Below, piece after piece: positions 1-8,141 of a DNA stretch of 64,000 bases; the stretch's first letter is position 1, and each line of letters starts with the position of its first letter. This stretch comes from Soonwooa buanensis (GTDB taxonomy: Bacteria; Bacteroidota; Bacteroidia; Flavobacteriales; Weeksellaceae): the NCBI RefSeq assembly GCF_900167905.1, contig NZ_FUYZ01000003.1, forward strand, positions 124,001 through 188,000, in the 5' to 3' direction. Both the position numbers and the translations under genes were made by a program. The notes beneath the pieces are model-generated. The model searched no databases. It saw nothing but the letters and a program-made list of their open reading frames with translations, and had not been told where the DNA came from.

Positions 1-17
1 AAAAATAGAAGTAAGAA

Positions 18-1352
18 ATGTATAGTTTTTCACCTAAGTTAAGATTATATTCCATTATACTGATTGTTGTAGGATTAGTGTTATTTGCTGCAGGTTTTGC
101 TTTGAATAAAGGAATTGACGATACTACTATTACCCACTGGATGGAAGCTGTTCATTCAGGAGGTCACGATAACCCATCACACTCTAGCGAGTTGGTAGGT
201 CCTCAAGATCACGCTGCACATTTAGAACATGCAAAAATGCAAGTTGGTAACCAACCTTTGGCTGCTTTACACGTTGCTGCAGTGTTTTTATTTGGTGTTA
301 GTTGTGCTGCTTTATTCTTCTATAGTATTCAGCATGCTGCACACGCAGGTTGGTCAATTATTGTAACAAGAGTTATGGAAGCTGTTGCTTCTTTCATTCC
401 TTATGGAGGAGCAATTCTTTTAATCATTGTATTATTAAATGCTTTCCACATGGGACATTTGTTCCACTGGATGGATCCATCTCTTACAGATCCTAAAGAC
501 CCTAACTTTGACGTAATTATTTACGAAAAAAGTAAATTCTTGAATGTACCTTTCTATGTTGTTAGAACATTTATCTATGTTATTGGTGCTAGTTTCTTCG
601 CTTGGAAGCTTAAGCAAGTTTCTAAGAAAGTTGACGATACCAATGGCGACAGAAAAGTATATGCTAGCCTATATAACTGGAGTGTTGGTTATATCGCATT
701 CTTCGGTTTTGCTTCAGCAGCATGGGCTTGGGATTGGTTAATGTCAATTGACCCGCACTGGTATTCTACATTGTATATTTGGTATTCTATGGTGAGTTGT
801 TTATCAACTGCTGTAGCATCAATTATCTTGGTAGCAGTTTATTTAAAGAAAAAAGGATTCTATCCTCAATTTAACGATAACCACTTACACGATTTAGGTA
901 AGTTTTTATTCGCAACAAGTATGCTTTGGACGTACTTATGGTTCTGTCAATTCATGCTTTATTGGTATGCGAACGTACCTGAAGAGGTTAATTACTTCTT
1001 TGGTAGATTCGAATATTACGCACCAACATTCTTACCAATGTTGATCGTTAACTTCCTACTTCCTTTGTTAATCTTAGTAAGTAGTAGCATCAAACGTAAC
1101 TATAAAGTAGTTACTACGATGGCAGTTATTGTAATTTTCGGTCACTGGTTAGACTATTTCAACATGGTAATGCCAGGAACAGTTGGTCCTTATTGGAATA
1201 ACCTTCCGACATTATTATTAACAGTTGGATCGTTTGCGGCAGTTGTAGGTTTATTTGTTTTCGTAGTATTTACTGCATTAACTAAATTAAAACTAATGCC
1301 AACTGGTAACCCATTCTTCCACGAATCAGAGATTTACGAATATCCTTTCTAA
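18..1352 (+). CDS. actF: Alternative complex III membrane subunit ActF (quinol:cytochrome c oxidoreductase)
   Basis: The 444-residue polytopic protein matches ActF, an integral subunit of alternative complex III, which oxidises menaquinol and passes electrons to cytochrome c or directly to a terminal oxidase in the inner membrane. About ten hydrophobic segments are visible, starting at residues 9-30, with a His-rich loop (residues 45-75) and conserved aromatic motifs such as WAWDWLMSIDPHW near residue 240. The length is normal for the family. It is the last gene before a strong terminator, so the other act genes should lie to the left, outside the window. In many relatives cytochrome oxidase subunit genes follow actF directly; here they do not. 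Family assignment is firm; function is from family knowledge. Confidence 0.9.
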   Translation: MYSFSPKLRLYSIILIVVGLVLFAAGFALNKGIDDTTITHWMEAVHSGGHDNPSHSSELVGPQDHAAHLEHAKMQVGNQPLAALHVAAVFLFGVSCAALFFYSIQHAAHAGWSIIVTRVMEAVASFIPYGGAILLIIVLLNAFHMGHLFHWMDPSLTDPKDPNFDVIIYEKSKFLNVPFYVVRTFIYVIGASFFAWKLKQVSKKVDDTNGDRKVYASLYNWSVGYIAFFGFASAAWAWDWLMSIDPHWYSTLYIWYSMVSCLSTAVASIILVAVYLKKKGFYPQFNDNHLHDLGKFLFATSMLWTYLWFCQFMLYWYANVPEEVNYFFGRFEYYAPTFLPMLIVNFLLPLLILVSSSIKRNYKVVTTMAVIVIFGHWLDYFNMVMPGTVGPYWNNLPTLLLTVGSFAAVVGLFVFVVFTALTKLKLMPTGNPFFHESEIYEYPF

Positions 1353-1374
1353 GAGATATTGTTATTTAGAATTT

Positions 1375-1407
1375 GAAACCCGGCTATTTTGTCGGGTTTC
1401 TTTTTTT
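1375..1407 (+). terminator. Rho-independent terminator after actF
   Basis: A 10-base stem (GAAACCCGGC at 1375-1384 with GTCGGGTTTC at 1391-1400, one G-T pair, loop TATTTT) is followed by a run of seven T. It closes the actF transcript and separates it from the exonuclease gene. Confidence 0.85.
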
Positions 1408-1434
1408 ATTTAAATTAGAATTAAATTCACAATC

Positions 1435-2130
1435 ATGATTAAAAATATACCGATTGAAAAAATTATGTTTCTTGATATTGAGACAGTTCCTCAATCTGAA
1501 GCTTGGTCACAACTAGATGAGCAAACGCAATATCTTTGGGATAAGAAAACCAAATCTCAGCGGAAAGAAGATATTAGTGCTGATGTTTTTTTTGAAGAAA
1601 GAGCTGGTATTATGGCAGAATTTGGGAAGATAATTTGTATTTCAATTGGGATGATTGACGGTCATGATCAACTTAAAATTAAATCTTTCTATGGTGATGA
1701 TGAAAAGGCTTTACTTTTAGAATTTTGTGAAATTTTCAATAGCCCAAGATTACGTGACGTAATTCTTTGTGCTCATAACGGGAAGGAATTTGACTTTCCA
1801 TACATTGCACGACGTCTTTTAATAAACGGAATTAATCCGCCTAATGTTTTCCAAATGTTTGGTAAAAAACCTTGGGAAATTCCGCATCTTGACACGATGG
1901 AGTTGTGGAAATTCGGCGATTGGAAGTCTTATGTTTCTTTAGAATTGTTAGCGCATATTTTCAAGGTTCCTACACCAAAAGACGATATCGATGGTTCTCA
2001 AGTTGCTCAAGTTTATTACCAAGACAAAGACTTATTAAGAATAGTTAAATATTGTGAAAAAGATGTCTTAACTTTGTGCAATATTTTTAGACGTATGCGT
2101 CAGGAAGATATTGTTAAACGTTTAGACTAA
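1435..2130 (+). CDS. DEDDy-type 3'-5' exonuclease (PolB-exonuclease-like)
   Basis: This 231-residue protein is a stand-alone RNase H-fold 3'-5' exonuclease of the DnaQ/PolB-exo group. Motif Exo I is DIE (D14, E16), Exo II lies in HNGKEFD (D120), and Exo III is YCEKD (Y206, D210), so all four acidic metal ligands and the Tyr of the DEDDy subclass are present. There is no polymerase domain and no signal peptide, so it should act in the cytoplasm on DNA or RNA ends. It is followed one base later by the SufT-like gene, implying cotranscription. The natural substrate cannot be told from sequence. Confidence 0.85.
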   Translation: MIKNIPIEKIMFLDIETVPQSEAWSQLDEQTQYLWDKKTKSQRKEDISADVFFEERAGIMAEFGKIICISIGMIDGHDQLKIKSFYGDDEKALLLEFCEIFNSPRLRDVILCAHNGKEFDFPYIARRLLINGINPPNVFQMFGKKPWEIPHLDTMELWKFGDWKSYVSLELLAHIFKVPTPKDDIDGSQVAQVYYQDKDLLRIVKYCEKDVLTLCNIFRRMRQEDIVKRLD

Positions 2131-2131
2131 A

Positions 2132-2458
2132 ATGAAATATACAGACGAGCAAATTGCAGACATTGGCGATAATATCATCAGAGAATTAAAAACTATTTTC
2201 GATCCCGAAATTCCGGTTGATATTTATGAGTTAGGATTGGTGTATGATGTGCAGATTTCGGATGATGGAGATGTTGTTGTGGTAATGACATTAACGTCGC
2301 CCAATTGTCCTGTTGCAGAATCTTTGCCCATGGAAGTTGAAGAGAAAGTTAAGTCTGTAGAAGGCGTTAATTCTGCCAAAATTAACCTTACTTTCGAACC
2401 TACATGGACAAAGGATATGATGAGCGAAGAAGCACGCTTCGAGCTCGGAATGTTGTAA
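2132..2458 (+). CDS. SufT-like MIP18 family (DUF59) Fe-S assembly protein
   Basis: The 108-residue protein is a single DUF59/MIP18 domain. It carries the family motif around PNCPVAESLP, with the conserved Cys at about residue 58, and the C-terminal motif WTKDMMSEEARFELGML typical of Bacteroidota SUF-associated members. Members help maturation or transfer of Fe-S clusters in the cytosol. The start is one base after the exonuclease stop. The rest of the SUF system is not adjacent, although a SufE-type gene lies 2.8 kb downstream. Assignment to the family is firm; the exact step in cluster transfer is inferred from relatives. Confidence 0.87.
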   Translation: MKYTDEQIADIGDNIIRELKTIFDPEIPVDIYELGLVYDVQISDDGDVVVVMTLTSPNCPVAESLPMEVEEKVKSVEGVNSAKINLTFEPTWTKDMMSEEARFELGML

Positions 2459-2863
2459 TTAATCTTTAAATTCAAACAACATAATCACTTTAATATCTGG
2501 GTTTAGGCTCAGATATACTGGGGAATTATGCGCCGTATCTTCTATAAATTTCTTTTCGTCCGCTGTATAAGCGTGTGGAAATTTGAATACACAGAAGATT
2601 TCTCCAATTCTTCTTGGTTGGAAGTACATTGTCTTTTTCAATTCGCAAGTTGCTCCCGAAATATCGATGTTTCTATCTTTTCCTAAAACGCTAATTGCAG
2701 CAAAAATACTTTGTGCTAAAGACGTTGCAAATAGATCAGTAGGCGAGAAGTTTTCTCTTTTATTAAAAGCATCTTGTGGGATTGCAATATGCATCATATT
2801 GCCAGAATCGTTGTGTAAAGATTCCATAGCATTGTCACCTAAATAAGTAGTTTTTGAAGTCAT
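2459..2863 (-). CDS. OsmC-family protein lacking both catalytic cysteines
   Basis: The 134-residue protein has the OsmC/YhfA fold pattern: SPTDLFATSLA, GATCELKKTM and a C-terminal NPDIKVIMLFEF strand. In active OsmC/Ohr peroxidases one Cys lies in LASC and a second in a CPV motif. Here both positions read Ser: S52 in LAQSIF (codon AGT) and S114 in HNSPVYLSL (codon TCC). The two Cys that are present (C73, C91) are at other places. The reading frame is intact, so the loss looks like functional divergence and not decay. A thiol peroxidase role is therefore unlikely; ligand binding or a structural role is possible. The gene converges with the SufT-like gene with no gap. Confidence 0.8.
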   Translation of the reverse strand: MTSKTTYLGDNAMESLHNDSGNMMHIAIPQDAFNKRENFSPTDLFATSLAQSIFAAISVLGKDRNIDISGATCELKKTMYFQPRRIGEIFCVFKFPHAYTADEKKFIEDTAHNSPVYLSLNPDIKVIMLFEFKD

Positions 2864-2945
2864 AGTTTTCGATTTTTATTCTATATAAATTTAATAAAAT
2901 ATCTACAAATTAAATAACAATAGTGTCTGATATTTTTCAGATTTA

Positions 2946-3803
2946 TTAAAAATGAAATATATCTTTTGCTTTATTGTAAGCACTTTCGAAATTCAACATG
3001 TTTTGATGAATGTCGATTTTTTCTACTGCCATAAAGTTGAAAACCTGTTCTGTAGGCATGTTTCCTACCAAATCATCTTTCGCCATTGGGCAACCGCCAA
3101 TGCCTTTAATAGCACTATCAAATCGAGTACAACCTTGGTCGTAAGCGGCTTTTAGTTTCTTATAAGAATCTTCATAACGATTATGTAGATGCGCTCCAAA
3201 GTTAATATTTGGATATTTTGATGGGATTTTGTTAAATAATAAACTTATTCTGTCAACATCGCCAACACCTGTGGTATCAGACAAAAGAATCTCTTTAATC
3301 CCAACTTCATCAAAACGTTTTGCCCAAAAATCAACATCTTCCCAAGACCAGTTTTCACCATACGGATTTCCAAAAGCCATCGAAAAATATAGATTAAGTT
3401 GGCGACCTTCTTTCTTAGTCAATTCAAAAATTTGAAGAATCTCTTCGAAAGCATCTTCTCGACTTTTATTGGTATTACGATGTTGGAAGGTCTCCGAGAT
3501 AGAAAACGGAAATCCCAGAATATCAACTTTATCGTGTTCTAATGCTTTTTCCGCACCACGAAGATTAGCAACAATAACCGAAAGTTTTGTATTTGAAAGC
3601 GATTTGTCAATTTCGTCAACCATCGTCCCAGAATCTGCCATTTGCGGCATCGTACGAGGATTAACAAAGCTGGCACAATCTAACACGTCGAAGCCAACTT
3701 CCATTAAAGAATTAATGTAATTTATTTTTTTTTCGGTAGGGATAAACTCGCCCCAGCCTTGCATAGCGTCTCTTGGACATTCTGTTAAAAACAGTTTTTT
3801 CAC
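2946..3803 (-). CDS. Hydroxymethylglutaryl-CoA lyase
   Basis: The 285-residue TIM-barrel protein fits HMG-CoA lyase, which splits HMG-CoA into acetyl-CoA and acetoacetate in leucine and ketone metabolism. Visible signature residues are ECPRDAMQ (catalytic Arg11, metal ligand Asp12), the metal-binding HLH pair (H205, H207) and the GIGGCPMA loop with the active-site Cys238. The length is near 300, as in bacterial MvaB-type enzymes. It stands alone, transcribed toward the OsmC-family gene with an 82-base gap and divergent from pepT. Related DRE-TIM metallolyases share the fold, but the Cys loop favours HMG-CoA lyase. Confidence 0.88.
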   Translation of the reverse strand: MKKLFLTECPRDAMQGWGEFIPTEKKINYINSLMEVGFDVLDCASFVNPRTMPQMADSGTMVDEIDKSLSNTKLSVIVANLRGAEKALEHDKVDILGFPFSISETFQHRNTNKSREDAFEEILQIFELTKKEGRQLNLYFSMAFGNPYGENWSWEDVDFWAKRFDEVGIKEILLSDTTGVGDVDRISLLFNKIPSKYPNINFGAHLHNRYEDSYKKLKAAYDQGCTRFDSAIKGIGGCPMAKDDLVGNMPTEQVFNFMAVEKIDIHQNMLNFESAYNKAKDIFHF

Positions 3804-3907
3804 AATAAGGATTTTTAATCAACCAAATTCTTAGATGGCAATGCGTTTTTTGACTTTTTAAATTAGAAATTCTATAGAAAATCTCTATTTAGAAAAGCCT
3901 GTTTGCA

Positions 3908-3939
3908 TTTGCCATTCCATGCATAAATATATAACTTTG
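3908..3939 (+). promoter_or_regulatory. Bacteroidota-type promoter of pepT
   Basis: TTTG at 3908-3911 and TAACTTTG at 3932-3939, 20 bases apart, match the TTTG / TAnnTTTG promoter pattern of Bacteroidota. The pepT start lies 20 bases downstream, giving a short leader. Confidence 0.6.
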
Positions 3940-3959
3940 CTTTAATATACCCAAAAAGG

Positions 3960-5210
3960 ATGATAGCAATAGATTTTACATCAGATTGGCGCAAAAAATT
4001 GGTCGATCGATTTATTACATACGTTAAAATATTTTCAACAAGTGATCCAGAAAGCGATACGACGCCGTCAACACCACAACAATGGGACATGGCGAAATAT
4101 CTTTTCAATGAGTTGCAAGAGCTAGGTTTGGAGGACGTAAGCATGGATGAGCATGGTTATGTTTTCGGATTTATTCCTTCAAATATTGACGTGACAGTTC
4201 CACAAGTTGGTTTCATCGCGCATTACGACAGTACACCTGACTTTAATGGCGTTGACGTTAAACCTCAAATTTGGGAAAACTATGACGGAAAAGATTTGTT
4301 ATTAAATAAAGAAACAGGTTTTGTTTTATCACCAGATAAGTTTACAGATCTTAAAAAATATATTGGTCAAACAATTATTACAACAGACGGTACGACTTTA
4401 TTAAGTGCTGATGATAAAGCTGGTATTGCAGAAATTGTTACTGCTGCTGAATATCTTATCGCACATCCAGAAGTTAAACATGGTCGCATTTCGGTAGGAT
4501 TTAATCCAGATGAAGAGATTGGTCGTGGCGCTCACAAATTTAATGTAGAAAAATTTGGGGCAGAATGGGCTTATACAATGGACGGTGGTGAAATTGGCGA
4601 GTTGGAGTACGAGAACTTTAACGCTGCGGGAGCTGTTATTAAATTCACAGGTGTTTCTGTACATCCAGGTTATTCTTTCGGAAAAATGCTTAATGCAGGT
4701 TTGGTGGCTTCGGAATTTATTCAATCACTTCCAGCTAACGAAACGCCGGCAACAACTAAAGGTTTTGATGGTTTTTTCCATTTAACAGATTTTACTGGTG
4801 ACGTTGCAGAAGCTAAATTGCAATATATTATTCGTGATCATGATGATGCTAAATTTGAAGCGCGTAAACAATTAATGGCTGAAAAAGTGGAAGCTATTAA
4901 TGCTAAATACGGTGCGAATACAGCGGTTTTAGAAATTAAGCCTCAGTACCTTAACATGAAAAAGCAATTCGAGGGCAAAATGCACATCATCGATATTGCA
5001 GAACAAGCGATGAAAGATGCTGGTGTTGAACCTAAAATAAAAGCTATTCGTGGTGGTACAGATGGTGCACAATTGTCGTACATGGGATTGCCTTGTCCTA
5101 ACATTTTTGCAGGTGGGCATTACTTCCATGGACCTTACGAATTTGTTCCGATAGAAAATATGGAAGCTGCTGTTAAAGTGATTGTTAATATTGCGCAGTC
5201 TATCAAATAA
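3960..5210 (+). CDS. pepT: Peptidase T (tripeptide aminopeptidase)
   Basis: The 416-residue M20B metallopeptidase removes N-terminal residues from tripeptides in the cytoplasm and uses two zinc ions. Zinc and catalytic residues are visible: AHYDSTPDF (H88, D90), LLSADDKAG (D151), PDEEIGRG (catalytic and ligand Glu185/186), YTMDGGE (D208) and a C-terminal GGHYFHGPYE His. Length matches the family (about 410). The ATG at 3960 follows AAAAGG and a good promoter. The sufE-like gene begins 11 bases after the stop, so the two are probably cotranscribed. Identification is firm. Confidence 0.93.
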   Translation: MIAIDFTSDWRKKLVDRFITYVKIFSTSDPESDTTPSTPQQWDMAKYLFNELQELGLEDVSMDEHGYVFGFIPSNIDVTVPQVGFIAHYDSTPDFNGVDVKPQIWENYDGKDLLLNKETGFVLSPDKFTDLKKYIGQTIITTDGTTLLSADDKAGIAEIVTAAEYLIAHPEVKHGRISVGFNPDEEIGRGAHKFNVEKFGAEWAYTMDGGEIGELEYENFNAAGAVIKFTGVSVHPGYSFGKMLNAGLVASEFIQSLPANETPATTKGFDGFFHLTDFTGDVAEAKLQYIIRDHDDAKFEARKQLMAEKVEAINAKYGANTAVLEIKPQYLNMKKQFEGKMHIIDIAEQAMKDAGVEPKIKAIRGGTDGAQLSYMGLPCPNIFAGGHYFHGPYEFVPIENMEAAVKVIVNIAQSIK

Positions 5211-5221
5211 TTTTTTTGAAT

Positions 5222-5641
5222 ATGACTATTAAAGAAAAACAACAAGAATTGGTGGATGAGTTCGCTTTTTTGGGCGACTGGGAAGATAAGTATGAGTATA
5301 TTATCGACCTTGGAAAATCTTTGAAACCAATTTCTGATGATAAAAAAACTGATGAAAACCTTATCAAAGGTTGTCAGTCAAAAGTGTGGATTGATGCACG
5401 TTTTGAAGATGGAAAACTATTCTTCGATGCAGATTCTGACGGGATTCTTCCCAAAGGAATTATGTCGATGTTAGTGAGTATCTACAGCGGACATTCAACA
5501 CAAGAAATAATGGATTCTGACTTTGATTTTATTTCTGAAATCGGTCTTCAAGAATTTTTGTCACCATCTAGAGCTAATGGCTTGATGGCGATGACCAAAC
5601 AAATTAAATTTTACGCAGTCGCTTATCAACTCAAAAAGTGA
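5222..5641 (+). CDS. sufE: SufE family Fe-S assembly sulfur acceptor
   Basis: This 139-residue protein matches SufE, the sulfur-accepting partner of cysteine desulfurase SufS in the cytoplasm. The motif LIKGCQSKVWI carries the sulfur-accepting Cys, and SPSRANGLMAM is the conserved C-terminal helix. I chose the ATG at 5222 over an in-frame TTG two codons upstream because it gives MTIKEKQ, the usual N-terminus. The next gene starts with GTG inside the sufE stop (GTGA overlap), so translational coupling with the glycosyltransferase is likely, an odd pairing of functions but compact. Confidence 0.9.
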   Translation: MTIKEKQQELVDEFAFLGDWEDKYEYIIDLGKSLKPISDDKKTDENLIKGCQSKVWIDARFEDGKLFFDADSDGILPKGIMSMLVSIYSGHSTQEIMDSDFDFISEIGLQEFLSPSRANGLMAMTKQIKFYAVAYQLKK

Positions 5642-6603
5642 AAAGAATCCTAGCATATCGATTCTCGGCATTCGGTGATGTGGCGATGACTGTTCCTGTT
5701 TTTAGAGAATTTCTAGAGCAGAATAAAGATGTGGAAGTTATTTTCGTTAGCCGTAAAAACTTTGCAGATTTATTTGATGATGTCCCGAATCTTAAATTTC
5801 ATGGGGTTGATTTTGACCAATATAAAGGACTTATCGGGATTCGCAGGTTGGGACGCGAAATTTTAAATCTTTACAAGCCCGATTACGTCGCAGATTTTCA
5901 TGATGTTATTAGGACTAAATTAATTGATTCAATCGCAAAACGTCATGGTTATAACGTTTTTAGAATCAATAAAGGAAAAGAAGAAAAGGAACATCTAACC
6001 GATGTTTGGAATCTTGATAAATCCCAACTTAAAAGAACCGTTGAGCGCTACGCTGATATTCTCAGAAGTATGGGTTATCAACTGATTCTTTCGCAGGAAT
6101 TGCGCAGTCGCGTGACGGAAAGACAAGGCATTGGATTTGCGCCTTTTGCTCAACACAAAGGGAAAATGTTGCCAATTGAAAAATCTTACGAACTTGTCAA
6201 GCATCTTGCAAAACAAGATAAAGTGTATTTTTTTGGAGGAGGAAAAGAGGAATCCGAAATTCTTCTACGCTGGGAAACAGAAATCCCGAACACGCAAAGT
6301 CTTGCGGGTAAGTTATCTTTAAAAGAAGAATTGGACGTCATTGCTAGGCTGAAACTAATGATTTGTATGGATTCTGCCAATATGCATTTGGCGAGTCTTA
6401 TGGGCACGCGCTGTGTTTCTATTTGGGGGGCAACGCATCCTTATGCTGGTTTTTTAGGTTACGGACAATCTCTAGATGATGTTGTTCAGGTAAAAGATTT
6501 GACCTGTCGACCATGCTCTGTTTTTGGAGATAAAGAATGTTATCGAGGTGATTACGCTTGTTTGGAAGAGCTTCATGTTCAACAGATTCTAGATAAAATA
6601 TGA
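5638..6603 (+). CDS. Glycosyltransferase family 9 (heptosyltransferase-like)
   Basis: The 321-residue protein has the two-domain GT-B shape of GT9 enzymes, which add heptose or related sugars to the LPS inner core on the cytoplasmic face. Visible hallmarks are the N-terminal RFSAFGDVAMTVPVFREF (residues 8-25), the C-domain start IGFAPFAQHKGKMLP and the nucleotide-sugar site CMDSANMHLASLMGTRCVSIWGATHP near residue 245. The start is a GTG overlapping the sufE stop; it overlaps the next glycosyltransferase by ATGA. The acceptor and sugar are unknown; flavobacteria often lack heptose, so the donor may differ from E. coli. Confidence 0.85.
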   Translation: MKRILAYRFSAFGDVAMTVPVFREFLEQNKDVEVIFVSRKNFADLFDDVPNLKFHGVDFDQYKGLIGIRRLGREILNLYKPDYVADFHDVIRTKLIDSIAKRHGYNVFRINKGKEEKEHLTDVWNLDKSQLKRTVERYADILRSMGYQLILSQELRSRVTERQGIGFAPFAQHKGKMLPIEKSYELVKHLAKQDKVYFFGGGKEESEILLRWETEIPNTQSLAGKLSLKEELDVIARLKLMICMDSANMHLASLMGTRCVSIWGATHPYAGFLGYGQSLDDVVQVKDLTCRPCSVFGDKECYRGDYACLEELHVQQILDKI

Positions 6604-7496
6604 AGCTTTCGATTTGTATACCGATCTATAATTTTGATGTTAATGCTTTAGTTTCGTCACTTAAAAATGAGATTGAAACCAAAAATCTTGATGCAGAAAT
6701 TTTACTTTTGGACGATGCTTCCGATATTGAGTTTCAAAAGATAAATTCAAAAGTTAAGGTTGATACTTTTGAGATTTTAAAACAAAATATTGGACGATCT
6801 GCCATTAGAAATTCGTTTTTAGATTTGGCGAAAGGCGATTATCTTCTGTTCTTAGATTGCGATGGTAAAATAATTTCCCCAAATTTTATCAGTGATTATC
6901 TTGATGATATAAATGTAAATCATTCTGATGTTATTTACGGTGGGCGAGTGGTAGATTCTCATATTCCTGAAAAAAAATATCAACTTCGTTGGAATTACGC
7001 CCAAAAAAGAGAAAATTTAAGTTTAAAAAAACGACGTCAGAAGCCCTATCTAGGATTCCAAACCAATAATTTTGTTATTAAAAAATCAGTTTTTCAAGAT
7101 TTTAGATTTGATGAAAAACTAAAAAATTATGGTTACGAAGATTTGCTTTTTGCAATGGAATTAAAAGCCGCTGGTGTCAAAATTCAACATATCGATAATC
7201 CTATTTTTAATAATGACATCGAAACTAATCAGGTTTTTACAGGAAAAGCTGCAGAAGCTGCAGAAAGTCTAGCTTTAATTTTAAAAGATGTCAAAACGAA
7301 AGATAAAGTTTCTGATCTTAAAGTAACAAAAGCTTATAAAAAGCTCCGAGATTATAGATTACAAGGAGTTTTTAATCTAAGCTTTTATCTTTTAGAACCA
7401 TTTTTAAAAACACGATTAAATATGGGAAATGCTCACCTACGTATTTTAGATTTTTACAAATTGGGTGTTTTATCACGCACAATGTCTAAGAACTAA
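6600..7496 (+). CDS. Glycosyltransferase family 2
   Basis: A 298-residue GT-A glycosyltransferase. The N-terminus MKLSICIPIYNF is a typical GT2 start, followed by LLLDDASD (about residues 35-42), a LFLDCDGK motif in place of the usual DSDD metal-binding motif (about residue 88) and a downstream YEDLLF acidic motif that fits the catalytic base. The ATG overlaps the stop of the GT9 gene (ATGA), so both are translated from one message and probably act on the same lipooligosaccharide core. No membrane helices are evident. Donor and acceptor cannot be deduced. Confidence 0.85.
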   Translation: MKLSICIPIYNFDVNALVSSLKNEIETKNLDAEILLLDDASDIEFQKINSKVKVDTFEILKQNIGRSAIRNSFLDLAKGDYLLFLDCDGKIISPNFISDYLDDINVNHSDVIYGGRVVDSHIPEKKYQLRWNYAQKRENLSLKKRRQKPYLGFQTNNFVIKKSVFQDFRFDEKLKNYGYEDLLFAMELKAAGVKIQHIDNPIFNNDIETNQVFTGKAAEAAESLALILKDVKTKDKVSDLKVTKAYKKLRDYRLQGVFNLSFYLLEPFLKTRLNMGNAHLRILDFYKLGVLSRTMSKN

Positions 7497-7939
7497 GCGT
7501 ATTCCATCGTAGATTCTCTTTCGAACATCCAATCTTCGTAAAAATATTTTACCAAGCTGTAAAATAAGTAACCAAGAATCATCCCAACAGTATTCAGGAA
7601 AAGATCATCAATGTCGGCTGTTCCTCGATGTGACCAGTATTGTGTTAATTCGATTATTGCAATAGCAATAGGAAAACCAATTAGAAGTTTTGGAAACGAA
7701 AAATATTTTTGTGATAGTAGACCTAACCACCCAAATGGCATGAAAACCACAATGTTTCCTATGATATTTACTGCAAAATGTTGGGCAGCAACGTTAGACG
7801 AAAAAAACATATTTATCGTTCGGAAAGGATGTAATTGTAGGTAGCCAATTGGCCCCGGTAAGCGTCCACATCCATAAAACATCATATACAATAAAAATAC
7901 GGTATAAAAACCAAGCAAAGGGCCATAATATCTCTTCAT
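7493..7939 (-). CDS. VanZ-like integral membrane protein
   Basis: The 148-residue protein has four or five hydrophobic segments and the VanZ-family pattern VNIIGNIVVFMPFGWLG (about residues 57-73) and SHRGTADIDDLFLNTVGMILGY (about residues 105-128). VanZ domains occur widely in membrane proteins of unknown role; in enterococci one member gives low teicoplanin resistance. No van cluster is present, so a resistance role is not implied. It converges with the upstream GT2 gene with a 4-base overlap of stop regions. Family call is firm, function unknown. Confidence 0.85.
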   Translation of the reverse strand: MKRYYGPLLGFYTVFLLYMMFYGCGRLPGPIGYLQLHPFRTINMFFSSNVAAQHFAVNIIGNIVVFMPFGWLGLLSQKYFSFPKLLIGFPIAIAIIELTQYWSHRGTADIDDLFLNTVGMILGYLFYSLVKYFYEDWMFERESTMEYA

Positions 7940-8092
7940 AATCTCTCTTTTTTGCAGTCTTTATATCGACTTTAAATTCTCGGGTAGATTTTTTATTTGT
8001 TTGCGTGTTAATTTGAACGCAAAAACGATTCCTTTGTTTAGTTTTGAAGATAAAAAATCTTGTTTTTAAGATTTTTTAATATTATGATAAAT

Positions 8093-8117
8093 AAAAAAGC
8101 CTCGATAGATTCGAGGC
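8093..8117 (-). terminator. Rho-independent terminator of the T9SS-exported protein gene
   Basis: Read on the minus strand, the stem GCCTCGA/TCGAGGC (8099-8117, loop of five) is followed by six T. It lies 25 bases after the stop of the leftward gene that begins at 9431. Confidence 0.8.
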
Positions 8118-8141
8118 CAAACAATAAGTTTATGTTATTCT

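Noticed and set aside
435-741. Short overlapping open frames inside actF on both strands
   Set aside because: They lie within a well-supported gene, show no family motifs and no promoter.
7493-7939. Glycopeptide resistance gene
   Set aside because: VanZ domains are common in membrane proteins and no other van gene is near.
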